Origin: Heterotrichella gracilis
Lineage: Eukaryota > Sar > Xanthophyceae > Tribonematales > Xanthonemataceae
NCBI GenBank assembly: GCA_032358255.1
Contig: JAULBX010027495.1
Span: 62,001-126,000 of the forward strand
DNA length: 64,000 bases
Direction of reading: 5' to 3'
Positions within the stretch are counted from its first letter, which is position 1. Each line of letters begins with the position of its first letter. The notes under the pieces are model-generated. The model worked only from the letters and a program-made list of their open reading frames with translations, did not search any database and had not been told where the DNA came from. Below, in pieces: positions 36,891 to 48,149 of this stretch. Made by a program: the position numbers and the translations under genes.

Positions 36891-38325
36891 GGCCGTGGAC
36901 GGCCTCAGAGGCCCTGGACGGCGGTTACCACCCCAGTGGTGCAAACAGTGATGGCACCACTGCATCACGTGCACTGCAACGCCAGCTGGAGCTGTGCGTG
37001 CAGCTGCATACTCCTGTCGATATTCCAGCTGGCAATGTATTCATCCTTTTGAGCAGCGTGATTTATGGAACATGCTCAGTTGTCGGGGTTGTCGTTATGT
37101 ACACTCTGTGTCGTACTGATATGCACCCACCCAGGTAATTTTAAGTGGTTCAGTCTATTTTCAGTGTATGCACATGTGAAGCAATTTTGAGCGCTATCTG
37201 CGGCCCTTGAGGTATAGGCGTGGTACACCTTGGTGAGTGTGGTACACTTGCCACAAGTGTACGAGGTGTCCACACACCAAGCAATTCCCCGCTCTGTAGT
37301 ATTGAAACTGCCCTGAAAACCTGGCATACGTCATGTTCCCAAGCCACGGAGTTCCTAAGAAAGTTTTCAACGGTGTTGAGCTCAACCCTAGGGGTTTTAG
37401 CGAGCCCGAGGCGATGCTGCATGCCACGTGCTGTGGAAGAGTAGCATGACTTGCATGTTGCATGCCCTCCTTGGAGATGGAGGCAGGCATGGGTTGAAGC
37501 ACTAGTGCTGAATGATTGACTGTAGGGCTTTTTCAAACCCTGCAAACCCTAAAGGTGTTGCTGCAGGCAGCCGAGGACCATTGCATGCATGTGCATGTTC
37601 ACCATTGTATGCGTTCCAATGGCAGAAGACCATTTCCGTAAGAGCACTGGCAGAGTTGCTCGGTGAGTGTGGCTCGGTTGCCTCCGGTAAATGCTGCGTA
37701 TCCACCCATAAGGGTGCATACTCGAGGTGTGTTACAGCAAAGTCAGTGTCCAATCGGGAATGGCATCTGGTCAAGAAACGTATATTAGCGCCCATCCTGC
37801 TTATTCAATTTTGAAACTAAATGCATATATGGGTTGGCTTTTTTTTTTTCAAAGGTTGGTTTGTTGCAGTGCGTGCACCCCGCGCGCTTCACACCCAATA
37901 TGCATGCATGCATTTTCTGTCAAGGAGTAGCTTGCACATGCTGTTTTCTGCGGCGTACGCTGGATCACATCAGGCATATATACCTATGTATATATACCTA
38001 TTGTATCCCAGCATACGCAGCACAGAACAGCATCTGCAAGCTATTGTGGACAAGGAATGCATGCATATGGGCGTGCATGAGTGACACTGCAATATTCCGA
38101 AGCGATATGATCTCAGTACACCCGTGGCTGCACTCCCGCTGCCTGCTGTTCATGAATGGATTACCTCACCCTCACGCCATTTTTGGGCCCTCCCAACAAT
38201 CTCGTCAGGGCTTTACCATCAGAGTTCTGACGTACTGCAAGCAGTATTGGGCGCCTCGTGTCTTCTCTTTTATTCTTAAAGTGAACATAACGTGGGTTTG
38301 GTTTGCCAGGAGTCTTCAAGCAACA
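36891..38325. other. Intergenic between tandem GST genes
   Basis: Only short frames. Contains a T13 run near 37839, tgcatgcatgcat runs near 37900 and 38055, and alternating TA stretches around 37976-38000 that may supply the GST-B promoter. The last part resembles the upstream region of GST-A (ttacctcaccctc, gggcgcctcgtg, gtttgccag). Confidence 0.5.
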
Positions 38326-39885
38326 ATGGCGTCTCGCAAGCTCTACTGGTCAGGTTCAGGCCCCTGCTGGAGGGTACTGGTGGCCCTGGAGGAGAAGGGC
38401 CTGGAGTATGAATCCAAGCTTATCGAGTTCTCAAAAAGTGAGTACCCACTTTGTTTTTGATCACCTATGTGCATGTGTTCATCAGAAAATGTGTTGCTTC
38501 TTCCCTTGCGGCCACCGCCCAACAGGGGAATGCCAAGAGAGGCGCACCACCACCCCTTGATCCATGGCTGTGTTACTGTGACGTATCCTTCAGAGCTTGT
38601 GTAGGTGGCAGCTGGTGGCCAATTTGGACTGTGACTGGCTGATGGCTGTTGGAGCACTGTTATTGCCTTCAATCAAGCAAGGACCCTTGACCAAATGTTG
38701 GTTGGTTTTCTGCAGAGGAGCACAAGAGCCCTGAGATTCTGGCATACAACCCGCGTGGCCAGGTGCCCACACTGGTGGACGGCGATGTGGTTGTGTGCGA
38801 ATCGTTTGCGGCTCTGCTGTATCTGGAAGATGCCTACCCAGAGCCATCACTGATGCCCAAGGGTGCAGCTGCACGCGCCAAGGTACAGGCTACTGGCTAC
38901 TGGCCACCTTTCACCTACTGCCCACCTATGGGACCAGTGAAGCAATCATTTTTTCCATAACAGGTGTATCAGAGGCTTCAAGAAGGCGGCGTTTATGCTG
39001 CAAAGGCCTCAGCAATCGTCCGGTTGGTGGTGCGCACTGAGTTGCCGTTTCACACTGTTTGGCTCAGGTGACAGGTGCGCAGGTGGGGTTGTGACCAGAC
39101 CACGTCGATGATGTTGCAGATGCTCAAGCAAGTGAACACAGATGAAGAGAAGAAGGTCTTTGAGGACAAGATAGAAGAGCTCAAGGTGGGGTCTCGACCA
39201 GCTTTGAACACACCCATCCTTGGTTGATCATCATGCACGTGCCTCAACAGCTGCTTACTTGGTGCCGCCATGTACAGGCAGAGCTGGTATACTGGGAGGG
39301 TTATCTGAAAGAGGGCTTTGTTGCTGGCAGTGAGTTCTCCTTGGCAGGTGAGCGGCAGGCCCAACGCACAAGACGAGTGTGTTCGGCATGACCTTTCAGT
39401 ATGAGTTGACTGATCACCAACACCAGGTTACTGGTATTGTAAGCGGTGTCTTGACTCCTCCATGGTGTGGTGCAGATATGGCTGTGGGGCCGTTCTTCCT
39501 CAGCGCTCTCAGGTTTGAGGCGACCTTTGACGCATACCCAAACATCAAGGCATATGTGGAGAAGCTGAAGGTACGATACCTCCCTCGACGCATAGTGGAA
39601 AAATGTGTGATGCATGCAATGGTCCCCTGCGTATATGCTCATTGAACAACATGACTTCAATCCGCTGACACCATCATAGTATTGCCCCACTACCGTTGCC
39701 CAGCCGATTGCAGAGTCAGACCAGGACTAGCCCTCAACCCAACACACAGCGATCATTTCGAAATGATCGCTGCTGAATTTACCTGCGGCTTCCTTCCATT
39801 TCAGGTCCGGCCGTCATTCGTGAAAACGTTCCCCCCACACTGGAAGACAAGCGAAGGAACTCCTGCCTTGGCTGGAAAGATCTAA
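38326..39885 (+). CDS. Rho-type glutathione S-transferase, tandem copy B
   Basis: Seven exons (38326-38437, 38716-38882, 38964-39029, 39120-39185, 39278-39347, 39476-39570, 39805-39885) with the same phases as copy A and nearly identical lengths give 218 residues. The N-domain reads LYWSGSGPCWRVLVALEEKG, keeping the Cys that fish GST-A also has in PPCWRV. The GSH site is VVCES after NPRGQVPTLVDGD. The C-terminus (RPSFVKTFPPHWKTSEGTP) matches copy A. Retained intron positions show that the pair arose by tandem duplication of the whole gene. Intron 6 contains a perfect 26-nt palindrome at 39747-39772. Confidence 0.9.
39747..39772 (+). repeat. Perfect 26-nt palindrome in GST-B intron 6
   Basis: cagcgatcatttc is followed directly by its exact reverse complement gaaatgatcgctg, with no spacer. 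It lies 33 nt before the exon 7 acceptor, where it could form a cruciform in DNA or a hairpin in RNA near the branch site. GST-A intron 6 shows no equivalent. Confidence 0.75.
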
Positions 39886-40715
39886 GGCCCTGGACTGTTG
39901 GCACTAGTGAGTTGGCAATTTTGGGATGCCTCAACTCAGGCCTTGGGGCTTCAACCATGGAACAATTTACTAAAACTGGTTGAGCAGTAGAAACCAAGTT
40001 GTTTTGAATTTTACAGCCCACCGCCATCATAAGGTCTACGTCAGTTGTTACCACCTTGCTTCAGTCACTGCATTGGCAACGCTGTTCCACCACGCAAACG
40101 CATCATGCATGCGGTACGCTTTCGCAGGGTTGCACGTTGTGCTGTGGAGGAATTTCCCTTAGTGGCTTTGCGTTACGTAAGCGTTACGTTGAAAGCAGCA
40201 ATAATTCATGCGTCTGAATTCATGCGTCCCACCATGATCCCAGTGAACACAATTTTCTTTCCTTATCTGCTGCAATGGCTGCAATGCCGCATAACAACGT
40301 TCCAAGTTGATCAAAGTGCTTGTCAAACAATGTGAGTTTGTGTGCAATATCAGAGTTAAAAAATGTCATGTGTAAACACGTCGATCCATATTATAAGTGT
40401 CGTATGTGATGATCATGGATTTGGTGCGTATAGAATCAGTGATGTCTTGCACATAATGCCTAGCCGGTCTAGTGCGCCTAAAAGGTGACTAAAATTGTAA
40501 ACTGCGGTGCTTCAACTCCCAGCAACACAATGCAGTGCACACACAGCCGGACAAGTACAGTGTACTGATGATGATCGTGCTGCATTGCCAGAACAGCAAA
40601 ACAATACATGCCAAAAAAGCTCAAACAACGCAGGAATTTCCAATTTCCAGGAATTTCCAGTGAGATACCGCCGCATGCTGCTGCTGTGGCATTTGCTCAC
40701 ATGTCACACGCCAAC
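39886..40715. other. Intergenic between convergent GST-B and hydrolase genes
   Basis: Holds both 3' ends. A TGTAA lies near 40370 but is far from the GST-B stop. No further gene seen. Confidence 0.45.
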
Positions 40716-43700
40716 CTACTGCTGGCTCACCCCGGCCCCCGCAGCCAGCCCCTGTGTTGCTCCCTTGCCCGCCTGCGCCAGGACGGTGCCCTCCACAAAC
40801 CTGACGATGTTTTCATTCACCAGCTTCGGCACCTCGTCGTGCGGGCAGTGGCCCCCATTGATCAGCACCACCTGCACGCACGCAATGGCATCGTGTTGAA
40901 CAATCAAAGCTATTACCAGTATAGTCAGTCATTTGGTAATATATAAGAAATCCTGGTTGTAATTCATCAGGAAGGCACCCCTGCGAAAGGCAACTCCCAG
41001 AAACACTGATTTAGGCAACTGAAAAGTCATTTCAATACTAATAAATTTTTGACGTTTGGTGGATTGGAGCACACACGCCCATTAGAAGCTATTCCAACCT
41101 CTGTGTCTGTGTACGTGTCTGTGTACCCCCATACCTGCGTGTTCGCCCCGCAGCTGTCCCCCAGGGCCTTGGCGCGCGCGGGTGCATTGTTCAGCGGGTC
41201 CCTTACCCCCTGCAGCACCATCACGGGGCCGCCAAACAGGTCCTTGACCAGGTAGTTGATTGGGCGGGGCTTGGGCAGGTAGAACACGCTCCTGCAACAT
41301 GCACACAGGTTGAGATGGCTTTTAAAGTGTGAACATCCCACACAAAAGGTGAGATGTGCTTCAACACTGGATGTAAGCGATAACCACAACTGAGCTGTTT
41401 CACCACCCACTAAACTGTTTAACCACAGAAAGGATGAGAAGCATTAAGGAATATACCCTTGGGGTTCAATGCATTTGACACTTTGACCTTAGGCAGTTCT
41501 TGATCATATAAATGCTTGCTTATTGATGGAAGGATCCCCACCTGAACACTTGGACGGCCCCGGGATCCCCAGCGGCGCGGAAAATCTCCTCTGCCAGCCA
41601 CTCGTCAACCCTAGCAGGGTTCGTGGGGTACAGGTTGACCAGGGTCTTGGCCACGGTGCGCTCCAAGTAGCCAAACAGCGCGCTGCTCACAAAATTCACC
41701 ACGAATTTGGGAGGCGGGTTTTTGGGCACGAGGTACTCGCTGGGATTGTGCACGTAGTTGTCCACAATCGGCCCGGCTGAGTTGACCAGCACCAGACCTG
41801 CACGCACAAAATCGCATAGATGAGTAAAGAAGTTACGCTGGTACACAAAAGGATATTCCACAGCGGATCTATAGCACCGTATCAGCTGTGCCCCTTACAC
41901 ACAGTGAGCCAACAGTTTGTGGCACAAACGCAGCAGCTGGTTTTTGTGCGTGATGCTGCCAGCAGCAGTACGACGTGGGCATGGTGGTATGCACATCCAG
42001 CAGATAGAGTAACCATGGATTCATAAATATTTAGCCTACCCTTGACTAGCTGAGGATGCTCACATACTAGCAGTGTGTACCCGCGCACAGACTTGCTTGC
42101 TTACCCTTGACTAGCTGAGGGTGGTCGCCTGCCAGCGACGCCGATATGAAGCCGCCGATGCTGTTGCCAACTGCAACCACAGGGGTGCCCACCACCTGAA
42201 AACGGGGAACTGGTGATCAGGGTAAAACGTGCATGTACGGAACACTTCGAGTGATGGTTGGGTGCACCTACATCTACAAAAGTCAGATACCGTACTTTTT
42301 GTTTCAGTATATACTCGTAATAGCTTCTGTACCGGAATGCAGGTAGTAATAGTAGTGATTATAATAATACTGTTTGTTTCACTCCTTTTCCGCATTTTCA
42401 CACCACTCCAAGTCACAGGATGATACCATTTGAGACTACATATGCCAATTTCTCAATGCAGAGCACAAATTTGCGCGTATGTACAGGGTTCCCGGTGGTG
42501 TACTAGGGTTTTACCTGCACCACAAAGTCCCTCAGGTAGTCCCTCCACAGGTCCTGGCTGTACTCAAAGGGAGGCTTCTCGGAGCGGCCATACCCAGGAA
42601 AGGTGGGAGCATACACCTGGAGACACACACAACGGGGAGGAAAGTCACCACCTCCATACACCTTCCAGCAATTCTGCACTGCTCTCCAATCCTTTTCTTA
42701 TACCCTGAACCCTACACAATGACGCCGCTGAATGCTGCATCCGCCCTTACAGTGGTCGCTGAAACCACCTACATGCATACCCTAAACCTATTGGTTAATT
42801 ACTTAGTTGCATGCATTCCAGCAACCCTTCCCACCTACATGCATACCCTAAACCCTTCCCACGTACCCTAAACCCTGCGTCCGCCAGGGGCTGCATCTGG
42901 CCCCTCCAGTGCTCCCCAAAGGCCCCGAACCCATGCACCAGCAGCAGCGCAGGCGCGCCCTCCCGTTCCTGGGCAGGGGAGGCGCAGTAGTAGTCTGTGA
43001 GGGAGCCCCGCCACCGCCAGTGACGCGGCTCAACACCAGGACATTCCCTGCACGGGACAGGGGGATGTTTATTACTCATTTCATTTTGGCCAAAAGGGGG
43101 AGGGGTAGCCTGTTTGCAGATTGCCCAGGTTGAACAAGCGTCAGGTGTTGTCTGGAGACTGAGTGCGTCAGGATCAACCCTGGGACGCCAGCAAAAATTG
43201 CACAACCTGGCGCGGTAGTAGTATGCCACAAAACCCTACATCCGCCAGTGGTGCGGTTCAACGCTACATGGGCAGTCCCTGCACACCCTGGGGGGAGGGT
43301 GCTGCGGTTGCTGGCACAGAGAGCACCAGGTAGGCGCTGTGTTGGACCACCAGCAGTGCCACTTGTGCAGGGTGTAGGGTTTAGGGCAAGTCATAAATCA
43401 AGTGTTCGAAGGCGTCCCTGCAGCAAACTCGAATGCTGGGCTTGGCAGCCCTATGGTGTGATACACAGCTTGTACTCGCATGTGTGCGCGCGCACCGTAG
43501 CCATCTAGATGCAATGCGAGTACATCAATTGAGTATACACGGGAAGTGAATATCTTAAGGCGTGTACTCACCTGTCCATCCCGGATGCCGCCAGGTGCCA
43601 GTGGAAATCAATTGCCTGTGCACAGCTGGCGGCGGTGGAGGCTGCCACGCCCCCACCTGCTGCAAGGTACTTGCCCGCCTCGCAGTACAGGCGGCGCCGT

Positions 43701-46160
43701 GATAGGGTGCCCAGCTGCAGCGCCAGGGAGAAGACTGCGGGAAAGGAGCCCTGGGGCGCTGCCAGGGTGTCGCACGCGCCGATGGCGGTGGCGATGTGGC
43801 GCACCGCCTGGTCGGCATCGGATTCAAGGTGCCTGGGGTGGGGGTGGGAGGGGGAGTTGGGGTTTGGGGAGGGTATTAAATTGGACATTGAATGCATTTT
43901 TTCCTCCCCCTTGTGGTGGTGTGCAGCTGCACTCCCGCCTCAAGGCGCTTGGTGCGGGGAGGGTGAAACAGGGGAGACATCTGTGACTCCCCACTTTAGG
44001 TACGCGTCCACGTGGTGATAACCCTACTTTAGGGTTTGCAGTCCTGCCCAACCCGCACCGTAGGGTACACATGGTCCATGACATGACATGACATGATAAC
44101 CCTTTGCTAGGGTTTCCAATCCGTCACCAAACCCTTACCGCAGGTACGCATCCATCACCTCCACCGCCCCCGGCTCGCCACCCGCCAGATCCTCCGCCAG
44201 CCTGTGCATCCAATCAGAGCCCTGCGAGGGTGCCAGGTCAGCTGCCACCCCCGCCACATCCTCATCCATAGTGCTGGTGGCCAGGCCTGACGCCATCTGG
44301 ACGAGGTCTTCCACGCTTGGGATGTCGCCAAGTGGCAGGCCGTCCGGCAAGGGGGGGAAGAGGGTCGAGGCGGGGAAGGGGGGGATGACGTCGCCACGTG
44401 TCTGGCTGAACTCTGCGGGGGCAATGTGCACATCAGAGACGGTTCGAGGGTATGTGAAAATGCAGTATGATGTCCATGAAAAGGGGGATGGGGTGGTACG
44501 AGTAGAATTTTTTACCAGGGTGTTTTGGCGTGCGCAGGCCTGCTACGACCAGAGGGCATGTGGTGCATGCTATGTGCAGCGTATGCCTGGCTGGACTGCA
44601 GAGCACAACGTACTCCTAAAATCTGGGGAGTAAGGGAAGTTGTTGAAGATGTAGGTCTGCCAGGACTTGTATTCCACCCCCTGCGGCAGGGCGTCTTTCA
44701 CGGATTGCACCCCTTGGAGCCACCTACAGGCAGGGAAAGCACTGTCAGCAACTCCGCATGATAAACAATGTGCAGCAGCTCACACTTGATGGGACACACT
44801 GGGTTGCTTGCTTTTACCAAATGACACAACCCACCATGCAAGAGTGATTTCCAGTTTGGCTGTACCGCGTGACGCTCATGTGATCATTCATAAAACACCC
44901 CCTGCCCCTCTACCATCTACATCCCCGTACATCCTCCCCCACTCCACCCCAACCAGTCCCCACCTGTGTTCCACCTCCTCTTCAGCCACCACCCTGTCCG
45001 CCCCCACCTCCACCACCAGCGCAGACACCATCTCCTCCCACCGCCCCACACGCACCACCAGCCCGCACCCACGCTCACGCAGGGACACCCGCAGCGCAGC
45101 CACAGCACCCACCAGCGCTGCAAAAATGGGGTATACAATGATATACAATAATCACAATGACAAACACCATCACAATTGTAAAAAATAGTTCAAAGAGGCA
45201 ATTAACAATTAGACAATTACGATGACCAATTACAAGGGATGACACTGCCGTGAAATGAATAGGTGAAGGCATAAATGCTAGCGTGCAATTTTGATCTCCA
45301 ATGCCTCCTTACAGGGCTGGATGTGGTGATACTGATTCGCCTGTGGATGATGACAAAGACATGGCATATTCATTGAGCTCCGTCCCTGCTGCTGCCACTG
45401 GCAGTGCCAATGTCTGCAGTAAAGCCGCACATGAGGCATCAAAGGCGCCAAAACCTCCACAAAAGACACCGCAGTGCAGAACTTGGAACATGTGCAGTTC
45501 GGCCTGCTCAAACCTATGACCACGCACCCTCAATACCCTTGTATGTGGTCAGCAGGGAGGCGCATGCAAGGGGGTCAAAGCAGAACAAGGGGATGACCCT
45601 CCTCCCGCTGGCTAGTGCCGACACCAGGCCTGGGTGGTCATCCAGTCGCAGGTCGTGCTTGAACCACACCTGGAACCCAATGGAGGGTATTAGGGTTTAT
45701 CCTCAAGACAGGCTAGCTTATCACCCGGCAGTCGTGGATGCAGGCCACAAAGTGCTATAGGGAGGCATCCAAATGATAGGCACAGTCCATTTGTAGAATG
45801 CAATTCAAGCTGGTGGTGCATGGTGATTACAAAGGACAATTTCGCATTGCCAAGGGCCTTTAGTGAGGTGCTTCACGGTGGGATGCATGCGAGACGAGTA
45901 TGACGTTGCAGTGCAGCACTCACAATGATTGGAGGTTGGCTGCTGGTGGCTGATGACCCATTGCCACTCTGCGCCACAACAGACAGCTGCAAGTGACAGA
46001 GACGAGGGAAGTCAGCGAGGGAATAATGAACATGGCAGATACCACACCGTAAACACGGCGATTTAGCAAAACCCAAACACAGCGATCACCAAGCTCTGAC
46101 CACGGCCGATACCAAACCCATGGTGTGACGTTTGATGCAGCCTTCTGATTGTATGAGCAT
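40716..46160 (-). CDS. Photolyase N-terminal domain fused to alpha/beta hydrolase
   Basis: Twelve exons are well supported on the minus strand: 45986-45924, 45669-45528, 45117-44964, 44723-44614, 44412-44139, 43832-43572, 43047-42867, 42616-42515, 42195-42105, 41797-41542, 41291-41135, 40871-40716, all phase-consistent (648 residues). The first exon is provisional (ATG at 46160, donor after GGTTTG). The start, IIVWFKHDLRLDDHPGL, and LRERGCGLVVRVGRWEE are the photolyase/cryptochrome alpha/beta antenna domain; the FAD-binding domain is absent. After a middle segment, LLLVHGFGAFGEHWRGQM, PTFPGYGRSEKP and GNSIGG begin the hydrolase. The triad is probably Ser441, Asp576 (GVRDPL) and His605 (GGHCPHDE). 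The same fusion exists in land plants (Arabidopsis At4g25290, from memory). The substrate is unknown; plastid location is possible but the N-terminus is not settled. Confidence 0.85.
42037..42120 (-). repeat. Duplicated 19-mer carrying the exon 10 donor of the hydrolase gene
   Basis: tacccttgactagctgagg occurs at 42102-42120, spanning the end of exon 10 and its donor, and identically at 42037-42055 inside the intron, 65 nt away. The copy also keeps a gta donor, so it is a ready-made alternative 5' splice site that would shift the frame. Confidence 0.65.
43190..43300 (-). repeat. Decayed copy of exon 8 (5' part) in the upstream intron
   Basis: In the sense direction this repeats, with substitutions and an insertion, the start of exon 8: gcaggga, then a ttgaaccgcaccactggcgg counterpart of ttgagccgcgtcactggcgg, then catactactaccgcgcc for gactactactgcgcc. 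It keeps the acceptor-like gcag but contains an in-frame stop. Confidence 0.55.
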
Positions 46161-48149
46161 GGTCAAGCAACTTTTGCGTAGACTCTAGGCTAAAGGTGAG
46201 GCGTAGTGAAGGGAGTCGCTGCGCCGGGTGCGAGTGGGGACCCTAAACCCTACCGGCGTATAATACCCTTACTGAGGGTTTGGCAATGAAAGCATGCAGC
46301 GAGCTCGCATAATAAAAGGATAGGTTCACAGATCATGATCGATCAGAAACGTTGCTAAATCCCTCTGCAACATTTATTAAAGATGTCAACATAGCCGGCC
46401 CTGGACCACATGGGGGTGGGGGTAGTATGAATGTGCGTGGGGTACAGGCTGGTTTGTACACCCAGCAACAACCGTGCTGGTCAGATACCTCAAATTATTA
46501 TTATATTTGTTATAAGTTCAAGCTCGTATGGCGCACGCACCACGTATGCTTAACTCCACGCACCACGTATGCATGCAACATGGGCGTTCACACATGCATG
46601 CAATGGACCCACACATGCATGCATATGCACCTACATACTAGCGTGCCACTACGTTGTCAAGAACGCCCACCTCCGTCCTCTTTCTCCTACTTGTAGATTG
46701 TATGTGAACAAGCCGAGGTCTCTGCCCGGCACGAAACGCGAGGGACGCATGCTGCCGTGGGTGTGTGGTGACGAGCGGTGTGTGGTGATCTGACCGCGGC
46801 TGTGTTTGACCAAACACGCCCTGCGACGTGCTGGCAACTGATGCAGACAACATGGGTGCTGCTATATTTGTTACGTTAAGCAGGGTTTGCACCACGTGTT
46901 TGCAAAGAGAAGGCTCCTAGTGACGAACGGGCAGGACCACACTGTCTCCGCATGTGTACGCTACCCAAGCTCATCCACTAACCAACAACAAGATGCACTC
47001 TTGCAGCACGTCAAATACGTCAGTGGTTGGTCTGTGTCGTTTTAATCACATCCCTAGATAGTGGCTTTACAACCCACTTATGGCTGGACCACACACTCTG
47101 AAGTGTCAAGGGAGGCAACGTGAGGTGACCAGGGGAGGCCTCAAATCGAGTGCCTTCTGGGAAACAAAAACATTGCAGGGTCAATAGCCTTAGGTCCTGG
47201 TACGCCTGGAAACCGTGGCGTATCCCAGGTGATGCAATGTAAAATTATATAGCACTCCTGCAGTGCAAATTGACTGACTGGGTCCAACATGCTGACATGG
47301 CCTGGGCAACTCGAAGACGGTACAGCAAGTATGTTCGTGACACACAGGATGTTATAGCACTTACTATACACAGTGGTTCAGCCATGTATAAGACTTGGGC
47401 CACTGGACCACCTCTGAAAATGTTGGTATTTGTAAATGGCGTTGTGTACTCCAGGGGGACTAAAATCTCCTCGTAATGGCCTACCCATGACAGCCACTCC
47501 CTGCGATGGAAGAATAAAAAGGGAAATGATCATTATTAAACTCTGTTTTCTTGGCATTATGTTTACGCCGTGACCCGTGGACCTAACAACTGGGCATGGG
47601 CAGTTATTGTTGCTTGGTAATGAAGGACATGCAAGAGCGATTATCTACATGATTTGCTGTCCCAGTGATACAACCATGATTGCAACAAAGGACGTGCCAT
47701 GGGGTTGAAGGCACAGCTGCTGACTACCAATTTTCCAAGTCCTTTTCAAGTCCTTTTCAAGCAGGGCATCATGCATGGTAGGTGGCCAGGTTTATCACAT
47801 CCGACCTCCCCGTTTACCCAACCCAACAAGCATGCATTATCATTTATTCGTCTTGTGCTTTGCTACCGTAACACCGTTTTCTAACCGTGCTAGTGTCTTG
47901 CAGCCGTCTTGTGAGCACGCTAAGCAAGGGCGAGCCCCGGGTGTGCTGAATTGGCTGAAGCACTTGCATTGGTGTCACAGGGTGTCGTCCATGCCCTAGT
48001 GTGAGCCTTCCGGCTTGCGCTTGTGCCCCAAACCTGTTAACCCTTGATAGAGCGAAAGCAGCAGTGTATGAGTTGGTATCCGCTCTTGCGAAACCACCCA
48101 ACCGGCGCTCCAGGCAAAGGCAGTGTAGTGACATCACATCACCGTCACC
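46161..48149. other. Intergenic, no supported gene
   Basis: This lies between the divergently transcribed hydrolase and membrane-protein genes and contains both promoters. It has several catgcatgca motifs (46565-46625) and only short unconserved frames. No RNA gene or transposon recognised. Confidence 0.45.

Noticed and set aside
37976-38000. atatatacc repeats as TATA box of GST-B
   Set aside because: Several overlapping candidates more than 300 nt from the start with nothing to choose between them; left within the intergenic note.
45309-45533. Minus-strand frame between hydrolase exons 3 and 4
   Set aside because: The exon 3 to exon 4 junction is in phase without it (GIE-ALVGAVAALR); it lies in the intron.
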